Below, one piece after another: positions 1 to 8,605 of a stretch of 64,000 bases of DNA. Location: contig JAKOVH010000013.1 of assembly GCA_029782145.1 (NCBI GenBank), positions 248,001-312,000 on the forward strand, in the 5' to 3' direction. This DNA is from Actinomycetes bacterium (GTDB taxonomy: Bacteria; Actinomycetota; Acidimicrobiia; Acidimicrobiales; Acidimicrobilacustridaceae). A model generated the notes under the pieces. The model made no database searches. It was given only the letters and a program-made list of their open reading frames with translations, and was not told the DNA's origin. The translations under genes were made by a program, and so were the position numbers. Positions within the stretch are counted from its first letter, which is position 1, and every line of letters starts with the position of its first letter.

Positions 1-1
1 G

Positions 2-547
2 ATGTACGCCGGCAACGTCGGGTTCTCCCAGTCGCTCGACCTGGTGCTGCTCACCGCCCGGTCGTTCGCCGTGACACGGCCGGAGGTGGTCTTCGTGATC
101 AACGGCGGGGGAGCGGCGCGGCCCGAGCTGGAGGCGGCGGCCGCCGACCTGCCGAACGTCCGGTTCGTCGACATGCAGCCCGCCGAGCGCCTCCCCGAGG
201 TGCTGGCCTCGGCCGACGTGCACGTGGTGCCGCTGAAGGCCGGGCTGGCGTGGTCGAGCGTGCCGTCGAAGCTGTACTCGATCCTGGCCGCCGGCCGCCC
301 CATCGTCGCCAGCGTCGACGAGGGAACCGAGGTCGCCCGCACGGTCGAGCGCGCCGGTGCCGGGCTGTCGGTGCCGCCCGACGACCCGGCCGCCTTCACC
401 GCCGCCGTCGGCCGGCTCCTCGACGAACCCCACGCCGCGGCCCAGATGGGCGCGTCGGGCCGCCGCTTCGTGGAGGGCTGGGCGTCGCCCGCCGCCGTGG
501 CCGCGGCCTACGAGGACCTCTTCTCGGAGCTGACGGCCCGTGGCTGA
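2..547 (+). CDS. Glycosyltransferase family 4, C-terminal half (5' end outside window)
   Basis: The first codons read YAGNVGFSQSLDL, which in GT4 enzymes is the beginning of the C-terminal nucleotide-sugar-binding Rossmann domain and not a protein start, so the gene begins upstream of the window. Further family signs are the NGGGAARPEL stretch and the SKLYSILAAGRPIVAS segment, where GT4 proteins contact the sugar nucleotide. About 181 residues are present. The layout resembles WbuB-type surface-polysaccharide transferases. Acceptor and donor cannot be told from the sequence. It is the first of several sugar genes on this strand, but 88 bases and a promoter-like hexamer separate it from the next one. 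Confidence 0.85.
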   Translation: MYAGNVGFSQSLDLVLLTARSFAVTRPEVVFVINGGGAARPELEAAAADLPNVRFVDMQPAERLPEVLASADVHVVPLKAGLAWSSVPSKLYSILAAGRPIVASVDEGTEVARTVERAGAGLSVPPDDPAAFTAAVGRLLDEPHAAAQMGASGRRFVEGWASPAAVAAAYEDLFSELTARG

Positions 548-620
548 CGCCGGTCAGCGGCCCGGGGCGGCCGGCTCGCCGGCGCGGGGTCGGTGCGCCG
601 AGGGCGCGCGCGCCGCCCGC

Positions 621-626
621 TAGCCT
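621..626 (+). promoter_or_regulatory. Promoter -10-like TAGCCT for the gene at 636
   Basis: TAGCCT lies nine bases before the ATG at 636 and no Shine-Dalgarno sequence intervenes, as expected for a leaderless mRNA. The same TAnnnT placement recurs before many other genes in the window. Confidence 0.5.
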
Positions 627-635
627 CTGGCGCCT

Positions 636-1382
636 ATGGGGAAGGCATCCTCGTCCAAGAAAGTCGCACGAGCGGCGCGTGCCGGTGGGCGCTCGGCCCA
701 GGGGCCGAAGCGCCAGCTGGGCTATCCGATCGCCGTCGCCGCCATCCTGGTGGTCGGCGTCATCGTGGTGATGTTCGCCCGGGGCACGAGCTCCACGGCA
801 GCGGCGGAGAGCCCGACGGTGGCCGACCACTGGCACGCCGCCTACGGCATCTACGTCTGCGACGCCTTCCTGCCGAACCTCACCGACCAGGTCACCGACA
901 CCACCGGCCTGCACACCCACGGCGACGGCGTCGCCCACATCCACCCGTTCAGCGGCGCCGCCGCCGGTGCCAACGCCACCCTGGCCAAGTGGGGTGAGAC
1001 CACCGGGGTCACGTTCAGCTCCGACGGCTTCACGGTGAACGGCACCACCTACCAGGACGGCCACGACTGCAATGGCCAGCCCGCCACCGTGTCGCTCCAC
1101 GTCTGGCCGGCCGACGACAAGTCGGCGACGCCCCGGGTGATCGACGCCGCCGACATCGGCAAGTTCCGCTTCGACCAGGACCGGCTCTCGCTCACCCTCG
1201 CGGTGGTGCCCGAGGGCACCGACGTGCCCCGACCGGCGAGCGAACCGGAGCTCGACCAGCTCTCCGACGTCCCGGGCGCCACCTCGACCACCACGGCCCC
1301 GTCGAGCACCGCCCCGGCGACCGGCTCCCCCGACACCACGGCGGCCGGCTCCCCCGACACCACGCTGGCAGGCGGCCAGTGA
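636..1382 (+). CDS. Membrane-anchored extracellular protein of unknown function, His-rich
   Basis: The 248-residue product has a very basic N-terminus (about 28 residues rich in K, R, S and A), one hydrophobic segment at residues 29-49, and then an extracytoplasmic domain. That domain carries clustered histidines (DHWHAAYGIYVCD near residue 64, GLHTHGDG and AHIHPF around 90-105) which could bind a metal. The last 40 residues are a Thr/Ser/Pro/Asp-rich tail with a repeated GSPDTT unit, typical of a cell-wall spacer. I do not recognise a named family. The stop overlaps the GTG start of the next gene by four bases, so it is probably co-translated with the nucleotidyltransferase. The start is set by ATG after the TAGCCT hexamer. 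Confidence 0.7.
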   Translation: MGKASSSKKVARAARAGGRSAQGPKRQLGYPIAVAAILVVGVIVVMFARGTSSTAAAESPTVADHWHAAYGIYVCDAFLPNLTDQVTDTTGLHTHGDGVAHIHPFSGAAAGANATLAKWGETTGVTFSSDGFTVNGTTYQDGHDCNGQPATVSLHVWPADDKSATPRVIDAADIGKFRFDQDRLSLTLAVVPEGTDVPRPASEPELDQLSDVPGATSTTTAPSSTAPATGSPDTTAAGSPDTTLAGGQ

Positions 1383-2383
1383 AGGCGGTCGTCCTGGTCG
1401 GCGGGTTCGGCACGCGGTTGCGGCCGCTGACCTGGACGACACCGAAGCAGATGCTGCCCATCGTCGACCGGCCCATGATCGAACGGGTCGTGGGGGCGCT
1501 CGGCCGTCACGGGGTCACCGACGCCGTGCTCTCGCTCGGCTACCGCCCCGACGCCTTCATCGACGCCTACCCCGACGGGCGCTGTGCCGGCGTCGAGCTG
1601 CACTACGCGGTCGAGCCCGAGCCCCTCGACACGGCCGGCGCCGTGCGCTTCGCCGCCACCTCGGCCGGCATCGCCGACACCTTCATCGTGGTGAACGGCG
1701 ACGTGCTCACCGACCTCGACGTCACGGCCCTGTGGGACTTCCATCACGAGAAGGGCGCCGAGGGCACCATCGCCCTCACCCCCGTCGACGACCCGTCGCG
1801 CTACGGGGTGGTCCCGATCGACGACAAGGGGCGGGTCACGGCCTTCGTCGAGAAGCCCCCGCCCGGCACCGCGCCCACGAACTGGATCAACGCCGGCACC
1901 TACGTGCTCGAGCCGTCGGTCGTCGAGCGCATCCCCGGCGGGCGCAAGGTGTCCATCGAGCGGGAGACGTTCCCCGCCATGGTCGGCGAGGGCACCCTGT
2001 ACGCGCTCCACAGCGACGCCTACTGGGTCGACGCGGGCACGCCCAACACCTACGTCGAGGTCCAGCTCGACCTGATCGACGGCGTCCGTGGCGGTGGCGA
2101 GCTGGCCGTGCACCCGAGCGCCGCCATCGCGCCGAGCGCGGTGGTCGACCACTCCGTCGTCATGGCCGGGGTCACCATCGGCGAGCACAGCGTCATCCGC
2201 GACTCCATCGTGCTGCCCGGTGCCCGCCTCGACCCCCGCGTGCTGGTCGACGGCTCGGTGATCGGCCCCGAGGCCCGGATCGGCGAAGGAGCCGTGCTGT
2301 CCGGCATGACCGTGATCGGCGCTCGCTACGAGGTCCGGGCCGGTGCCCACCTCGACGGCGCCCGACTGCCCGAGGAGGGCTGA
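1379..2383 (+). CDS. Sugar-1-phosphate nucleotidyltransferase (mannose-1-phosphate guanylyltransferase-like)
   Basis: This 334-residue enzyme joins a sugar 1-phosphate to an NTP to make an NDP-sugar. The N-terminal signature LVGGFGTRLRPLT followed by TPKQMLP is the nucleotide and pyrophosphorylase motif; VVNGDVLTDLD holds the metal-binding Asp, and NAGTYVLEP is the sugar-binding loop. From about residue 245 there are left-handed beta-helix hexapeptide repeats (APSAVVDHSVV, IGEHSVIRDSIVLPGA). This two-domain layout fits actinobacterial GDP-mannose pyrophosphorylases as well as glucose-1-phosphate thymidylyltransferase-like proteins. Nearby GDP-mannose genes (gmd, phosphomannomutase) favour mannose. 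GTG start overlapping the upstream stop (GTGA); the epimerase follows after three bases. Confidence 0.85.
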   Translation: MKAVVLVGGFGTRLRPLTWTTPKQMLPIVDRPMIERVVGALGRHGVTDAVLSLGYRPDAFIDAYPDGRCAGVELHYAVEPEPLDTAGAVRFAATSAGIADTFIVVNGDVLTDLDVTALWDFHHEKGAEGTIALTPVDDPSRYGVVPIDDKGRVTAFVEKPPPGTAPTNWINAGTYVLEPSVVERIPGGRKVSIERETFPAMVGEGTLYALHSDAYWVDAGTPNTYVEVQLDLIDGVRGGGELAVHPSAAIAPSAVVDHSVVMAGVTIGEHSVIRDSIVLPGARLDPRVLVDGSVIGPEARIGEGAVLSGMTVIGARYEVRAGAHLDGARLPEEG

Positions 2384-2386
2384 GCA

Positions 2387-3334
2387 GTGCACACGCTCGT
2401 CACCGGCGGCGCCGGCTTCATCGGATCCACCCTCGTCGACCGGCTCCTCGCCGACGGCCATTCGGTGGCGGTCGTCGACAACCTCTGGAGCGGCAACACC
2501 GCCAACCTGGCGCCGGCCGCGGCCGCCCACGGCGACCGGCTGCAGGTGCACCACCTCGACGTGCGCGACCCCGGGGTGGCCGACGTGATGGCGGCGGCTC
2601 CCCCCGAGGTCGTCTTCCACCTGGCCGCCCAGGCCGACGTGCGGGTGTCGGTGGCCCGCCCGCTGTTCGACGCCGACGTCAACATCATGGGCAGCCTCAA
2701 CGTGTTCGAGGCGGCCCGCCGGGTCGGCGTGCGCAAGGTGGTGGTGGCCTCCAGCGGCGGCACCATCTACGGCGAGCCGGCCCCCGAGGCGCTCCCGGTC
2801 GACGAGTCGCACCCGCAGCGGCCGGTGTCGCCCTACGGGGTGGCCAAGAAGGTGGTCGACGACTACCTCTACGCCTACAAGTGCCTGCACTCGCTCGACT
2901 TCGCGGCCATGGCCCTGGCCAACGTGTACGGCCCCCGGCAGGACCCCAACGGCGAGGCCGGCGTGGTGGCGATCTTCGCCGCCCGGCTGCTCGCCGGGGA
3001 GCCGTGCACCGTCTACGGCGACGGCGAGCAGACCCGCGACTTCGTCTACGTCGACGACGTGGTCGACGCCTTCGTGCGGGCCGCCGACCGAGGCGAGGGC
3101 GTGCTGTGCAACATCGGGACGGGCGTCGAGACCTCCGTCAACCGGCTCTACGAGGCCATGGCCACCGCCGCCGGCTTCGACGCCCCACCGGTGCGGGCTC
3201 CCGCCCGAGCCGGCGAGCTGGCCCGCTCGGCGCTCGACCCTTCCTACGCCGGCGAGGTGCTCGGCTGGAAGCCGACGACCAGCCTCGAGGACGGCACGGC
3301 CGCCGTCCTCGACTGGTTCCGCTCCCGGGCCTGA
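2387..3334 (+). CDS. NAD-dependent epimerase/dehydratase, UDP-glucose 4-epimerase-like
   Basis: An extended short-chain dehydrogenase of 315 residues. TGGAGFIGSTL at the N-terminus is the NAD-binding glycine motif, SSGGTIYG supplies the catalytic Ser/Thr strand, and SPYGVAKK holds the catalytic YxxxK pair. NVYGPRQDP and DFVYVDDVV are typical of the GalE/WbpP group of NDP-sugar 4-epimerases. It probably converts an NDP-hexose epimer for surface glycans; the exact substrate is not fixed by these motifs. GTG start three bases after the nucleotidyltransferase stop, so the two are an operon. The gene ends in front of a strong inverted repeat shared with the convergent cofE. Confidence 0.85.
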   Translation: MHTLVTGGAGFIGSTLVDRLLADGHSVAVVDNLWSGNTANLAPAAAAHGDRLQVHHLDVRDPGVADVMAAAPPEVVFHLAAQADVRVSVARPLFDADVNIMGSLNVFEAARRVGVRKVVVASSGGTIYGEPAPEALPVDESHPQRPVSPYGVAKKVVDDYLYAYKCLHSLDFAAMALANVYGPRQDPNGEAGVVAIFAARLLAGEPCTVYGDGEQTRDFVYVDDVVDAFVRAADRGEGVLCNIGTGVETSVNRLYEAMATAAGFDAPPVRAPARAGELARSALDPSYAGEVLGWKPTTSLEDGTAAVLDWFRSRA

Positions 3335-3349
3335 CACTCCTCGCCTTCC

Positions 3350-3400
3350 CGAAGCTGGTTCCGATCGTTCCGGGAACCGGAACGATCGGAACCAGCTTCG
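3350..3400. terminator. Perfect 24-bp inverted repeat between convergent genes; likely bidirectional terminator
   Basis: Bases 3350-3373 and 3377-3400 are exact reverse complements, with a three-base loop (GAA). The hairpin lies midway between the convergent stops of the epimerase (3334) and cofE (3444), where a bidirectional terminator would sit. No T-run follows on either side, so it is not a textbook intrinsic terminator. A 26-bp-or-so arm match without mismatches is longer than needed for termination, and the bases around it resemble the palindrome inside hldE (see findings). Confidence 0.65.
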
Positions 3401-3443
3401 AGGGGCGGGGCCGCGTGATCTGCCGGGGGCGCTCCGCTGGCGA

Positions 3444-4160
3444 TCAGCGGAACAGGTCCTCCTGGGGGCGGCGGACGATCTCGTCGCGGACGCTGCCGTC
3501 GCGCAGCCAGGCGGGGTCGACCCCTCGCACCACGGCGGCGGGGATGCCGCTCGACTTGCCCATCACCAGCTCGGCCGCCGCCGCGATCTCGTCGACGACC
3601 GCCACCTCGGTCACCTGCATCTCCCGGCCGAGGGCGTCGGGCGTGCCCCGCAGGTCGACCACTCCCGCCACGCCGGCGCAGCCGATCGCCACGTCGGTGA
3701 CGCCCCGCCGCCAGGTGCGGCCGAAGGTGTCCGAGACGATCACGCCCACCTCGACACCGGCCCGGTGCCGCAAGCCGTCGCGCAGGCGCCGGGCCGACCG
3801 GTCGGCGTCGACGGGGAGCAGCGCGGCGTAGCCCCGCTCGACGTTCGACAGGTCGATGCCGGCGTTGGCGCACACGAAGCCGTGGGCCGTCTCGCTGATC
3901 ACGAGATCGCCCCGGCGGCGCAGGACCCGCACCGACTCGCGTTCCACCAGTGGCTTGTGGGAGAGAGGGTCGTCGGGATCGACGGGCACCAGGCGGTCCT
4001 CGGCCTTGGAGACCACCTTCTGGGTGACCACCACCACGTCGCCGTCGGCCAGCGCCGTGCCCTCGCCGCGGCGGGCGGCGTCCGCGATCAGCCCGGCCAG
4101 GTCGACGCCGGGCGTGACCTCCGGGATGCCCTCCAGGCCGAAGATGGTGAGCCGGCTCAT
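3444..4160 (-). CDS. cofE: Coenzyme F420-0:L-glutamate ligase (CofE)
   Basis: CofE adds gamma-linked glutamates to F420-0 with GTP in the last step of coenzyme F420 synthesis. The product is 238 residues. Diagnostic stretches are GDVVVVTQKVVSKAE near residue 40, the metal-binding VIVSDTFGRTWRRG near 150, and VMGKSSGIPAAVVRG near 205. It is the single-domain form; mycobacterial FbiB carries an extra C-terminal FMN-binding domain that is absent here. The ATG at 4160 overlaps the cofD stop by four bases (ATGA), which fixes the start and shows translational coupling downstream of cofD. A longer open frame continuing upstream lies inside cofD and is not the gene. Confidence 0.95.
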   Translation of the reverse strand: MSRLTIFGLEGIPEVTPGVDLAGLIADAARRGEGTALADGDVVVVTQKVVSKAEDRLVPVDPDDPLSHKPLVERESVRVLRRRGDLVISETAHGFVCANAGIDLSNVERGYAALLPVDADRSARRLRDGLRHRAGVEVGVIVSDTFGRTWRRGVTDVAIGCAGVAGVVDLRGTPDALGREMQVTEVAVVDEIAAAAELVMGKSSGIPAAVVRGVDPAWLRDGSVRDEIVRRPQEDLFR

Positions 4161-5134
4161 GAGATGGCCTCCGCTCCGACGGCGGCGAGGGTGGTGCGGG
4201 CCAGCGTGGCGGCCGCCTCGGGGGTGCGCATGACGGTGGGCGCGACCACGCAGCGCACCCCTTCCGCCTCCACCTCGTCGGCCCGGTCGGCGTCGGCCTC
4301 GTCGATCACCAGCACCGAGGCCACCTCGGCGTAGAGGCGGGCCACACCGACGACGCTCGCCTCGTGGCCCAGCTCGGTGAGCATGCGGTCGGCAGGGCCC
4401 TTGAGCGCGGCGCCGGCCACGATGGGGGAGACCGCCGCGACGTGCGGGCGGCGGGCGGCCACGGCCTCGCGCACCCCGGGAACGGCCAGCACCGGGCCGA
4501 TGGAGACGACGGGGTTGGACGGTGCGATCACCACGGCCTCGGCCGCGGCGAGGAGCTCGAGCACACCCGGGCTCGGACGGGCGGTGTCGGCCCCCTCGAA
4601 GCGGACGGCGGCGACGGGCACGGAGTGGTGGCGCTGCACGAAGTACTCCTGGAAGCCGATCTCGGTGCCGGCCGGCAGCCCGAGCGGCTGCGGCCCGGCG
4701 TCGTCGGCGGCGAGGGTGACCATGGTGCGCAGCGGGTCGCACGTCACGGGCACGATCGAGAGCTCCAGGCCCCATGCCGTGGCGATCTCGGCGGTGACGG
4801 CGGCGAGGTCGGCCCCCTCGGCCAACCGCTGGGTGCGGTAGAGGTGGGTGCCCAGGTCGCGGTCGCCGAGCCCGAACCAGCTCAGGCCGCCGTAGCGCTC
4901 GAGCATCTCCCGGGCCTGCCACGTCTCGCCGCTGAGCCCCCAGCCCGTCTCGGTGTTGATGGCGCCCGCCAGGGTGTAGGTGACCGTGTCGAGGTCGGGG
5001 GAGATGTGCAGCCCGTGCAAGACGAGGTCGTCGCCCACGTTGACCACGGCGGTCAGTTCGGCGGGCGGGACCACCTGCACGAGCCCCGACAGCATGCGGG
5101 CCGCGCCCACCCCGCCGGCCAGGGTGACGATCAC
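4157..5134 (-). CDS. cofD: 2-phospho-L-lactate transferase (CofD)
   Basis: CofD joins the lactyl- or enolpyruvyl-diphospho-guanosine moiety to the deazaflavin Fo, making (dehydro-)F420-0. The 325-residue product begins with IVTLAGGVGAARMLSGL, the family's N-terminal nucleotide loop. NVGDDLVLHGLHISPDLDTV is the strongly conserved second motif, and WFGLGDRDLGTH and PSNPVVSIGP are further family signatures. GTG start at 5134, seven bases after the gmd stop. It is coupled to cofE by ATGA. With cofE this gives the core F420 steps; the Fo synthase and CofC genes are not in the window. Confidence 0.95.
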   Translation of the reverse strand: MIVTLAGGVGAARMLSGLVQVVPPAELTAVVNVGDDLVLHGLHISPDLDTVTYTLAGAINTETGWGLSGETWQAREMLERYGGLSWFGLGDRDLGTHLYRTQRLAEGADLAAVTAEIATAWGLELSIVPVTCDPLRTMVTLAADDAGPQPLGLPAGTEIGFQEYFVQRHHSVPVAAVRFEGADTARPSPGVLELLAAAEAVVIAPSNPVVSIGPVLAVPGVREAVAARRPHVAAVSPIVAGAALKGPADRMLTELGHEASVVGVARLYAEVASVLVIDEADADRADEVEAEGVRCVVAPTVMRTPEAAATLARTTLAAVGAEAIS

Positions 5135-5141
5135 CGGCGGG

Positions 5142-7134
<1,993 letters not shown>

Positions 7135-7194
7135 CGAGTGCGGTGGGTCCCCCGAGACGTGGTCCCGGGCCGACTCCCGGGAGCGGGAGGCCTC

Positions 7195-7200
7195 AGCCTA
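7195..7200 (-). promoter_or_regulatory. Promoter -10-like TAGGCT overlapping the upstream stop codon
   Basis: Minus-strand TAGGCT at 7200-7195 includes the TAG stop of the GT4 gene and lies 60 bases before the rmd start. It could allow rmd-gmd-cofDE to be transcribed separately from the GT4 gene. Confidence 0.35.
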
Positions 7201-8337
7201 GGACAGCGCGAGCCGTCGGCCCTCGCTGGCCCGCCGGTAGAGCGCCACGAGCTCGTCGACCGTGCGGTCCCACGAGAACGCCGCCAGCCGCGCCTGGCCG
7301 GCGCGCACGACGTGCGCGCCCCGGGCCTCGTCGCCGAGCACGGTGGCGAGGGCGGCGGCCACGTCGTGCGGGTCGCCCGGCTCCGCCCACTCGGCGGCGT
7401 CGCCCAGGACCTCGGGCAGCGCGCCGACGCGCGTGGCGACGACGGGGGTGCCGGCGGCCAGCGCCTCGAGCGGGGGCAGCCCGAACCCCTCGTAGCGCGA
7501 CGGGTAGGCGACCACCTGGGCGCCGCTGAGGAGGGCTTCCCGCTCGGCGGGCGTCACCCACCCGAGCCGGCGGACCCGGGCCCGCGACGCGCTGCGGGCG
7601 ACGGCGTCGGTGACCGCGTCGGCTCCCCACCCGTCGGGGCCGGCGAGCACCAGGTGCAGCTCCGGGTGGTCGGCCGCCAGCTCGTCGAAGGCTCGCACCA
7701 GCGTCGGCAGGTCCTTGCGAGGCTCGAGGGTGCCGAGGGCGAGCACGTAGCGGTCGGCGCCGGCGACGCGCCGCCCGTGGGCGGCCAGCTCCGCCCGCCG
7801 GGCAGGGTCGGTCGGTCGAGGGGCGCCGTTCGGTATGGCCACCACCCGCTCGGGGTCGGCACCGAAGGCGTCGACCACCTCGGCGGCGACGAAGCGCGAC
7901 ACGGTGTGCACCCACGCGCCCCGCCGGAGGGCGCGGCGCAGCAGGGCCGGCACCTGCAGCACGTCGGCCGTGCACATCTCCGGGTAGCGGACGCAGGTCA
8001 GGTCGTGGACCGTGACCACCTCGGCCGCCCGCCGGGCCGGGGGCACGACGAAGTTGGGGCCGTGGACGACGTCGACGGGGCCGGTCCACCACTCGACCGG
8101 CGGCCGGTCGGCCCGCATCCAGCACCAGCGCAGCGGTCGGGCGACCATCGGCCGGCGCGCCACCCGCACTCCGGCCGGCACGTCGGCGGCCATGGCGCGC
8201 GCGCCCCGCCGGGTCACCGCGAAGGCGGTCACCTCGACGTCGGGACGGCGGGCCAGCCGGCCGAGCACCTCGGCGGTGAAGGTGCCCACGCCCGTGCGCG
8301 CGCCGATGAGCGAGGTGGTGTCGAGGGCGAGCCGCAC
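7198..8337 (-). CDS. Glycosyltransferase family 4
   Basis: A GT-B fold retaining glycosyltransferase of 379 residues. The N-terminal domain begins RLALDTTSLIGARTGVGTF, the donor domain has LALGTLEPRKDLPTLVRAF, and the C-terminal catalytic segment reads AYPSRYEGFGLPPLEALAAG, containing the conserved E-x7-E pair (EGFGLPPLE) that binds the nucleotide sugar. It resembles mannosyl- and rhamnosyltransferases of surface polysaccharides. I chose the GTG at 8337, because the frame upstream runs through the neighbouring small gene and adds non-homologous sequence. It follows that small gene by ten bases. Next to gmd/rmd it may use GDP-mannose or GDP-rhamnose; this is inference. Confidence 0.88.
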   Translation of the reverse strand: MRLALDTTSLIGARTGVGTFTAEVLGRLARRPDVEVTAFAVTRRGARAMAADVPAGVRVARRPMVARPLRWCWMRADRPPVEWWTGPVDVVHGPNFVVPPARRAAEVVTVHDLTCVRYPEMCTADVLQVPALLRRALRRGAWVHTVSRFVAAEVVDAFGADPERVVAIPNGAPRPTDPARRAELAAHGRRVAGADRYVLALGTLEPRKDLPTLVRAFDELAADHPELHLVLAGPDGWGADAVTDAVARSASRARVRRLGWVTPAEREALLSGAQVVAYPSRYEGFGLPPLEALAAGTPVVATRVGALPEVLGDAAEWAEPGDPHDVAAALATVLGDEARGAHVVRAGQARLAAFSWDRTVDELVALYRRASEGRRLALS

Positions 8338-8347
8338 GGGCCGGAGC

Positions 8348-8542
8348 TCAGCGGTGGTGGGTGAGGTGGCGGACGAGGCGCCCGACGTCGTCGGGCGTCG
8401 GCGGGAGGCCGACCCCCAGCGCCTTCTCGAGCTCGCGACGCTGGACCTGGAGCCGCTGGAAGCCGAGGATCCCGAGCCCCAGACCGGTGTAGACGACGTC
8501 GCGAGCGCCCTGGCGCAGGTCGTCGATCGTGTCCGGTGCCAT
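8348..8542 (-). CDS. Small conserved membrane-associated protein of unknown function
   Basis: A 64-residue product with an acidic start, a glycine-rich hydrophobic stretch (VVYTGLGLGILGF, residues 17-29) and then a basic amphipathic helix (QRLQVQRRELEKALG). Short proteins of this shape, with a VGLGVLGFQ-like hydrophobic stretch followed by RR-EL, occur in other actinomycetes, but I know no function. Its reality is supported by a TACGCT hexamer at 8554-8549, six bases before the ATG, and by close spacing to the GT4 gene. It is divergent from the large GT2 gene. Confidence 0.6.
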   Translation of the reverse strand: MAPDTIDDLRQGARDVVYTGLGLGILGFQRLQVQRRELEKALGVGLPPTPDDVGRLVRHLTHHR

Positions 8543-8548
8543 CGGCCC

Positions 8549-8554
8549 AGCGTA
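8549..8554 (-). promoter_or_regulatory. Promoter -10-like TACGCT for the small gene at 8542
   Basis: TACGCT on the minus strand ends six bases before the ATG at 8542, so the mRNA would be leaderless. It stands back to back with the plus-strand hexamer at 8589. Confidence 0.5.
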
Positions 8555-8588
8555 GACGGGGTGGAGCCGGCCGGGACCACCGGAGGAC

Positions 8589-8594
8589 TAGCCT
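8589..8594 (+). promoter_or_regulatory. Promoter -10-like TAGCCT for the large glycosyltransferase gene
   Basis: TAGCCT lies eleven bases before the GTG at 8606. Only 34 bases separate it from the divergent minus-strand hexamer, so the two promoters could share control. Confidence 0.5.
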
Positions 8595-8605
8595 CGCCGG
8601 TCGTC

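Noticed and set aside
1049-3337. A 762-residue open frame on the minus strand across the nucleotidyltransferase and epimerase genes
   Set aside because: It is antisense to two genes with clear motifs, rich in His, Gly, Arg and Val, and without any family sign; long antisense frames are common at this GC content.
8012-8605. An upstream extension of the large GT2 gene, starting near 8012
   Set aside because: The extra 198 residues lie antisense to the GT4 and small genes, and the GTG at 8606 has a promoter-like hexamer just ahead.
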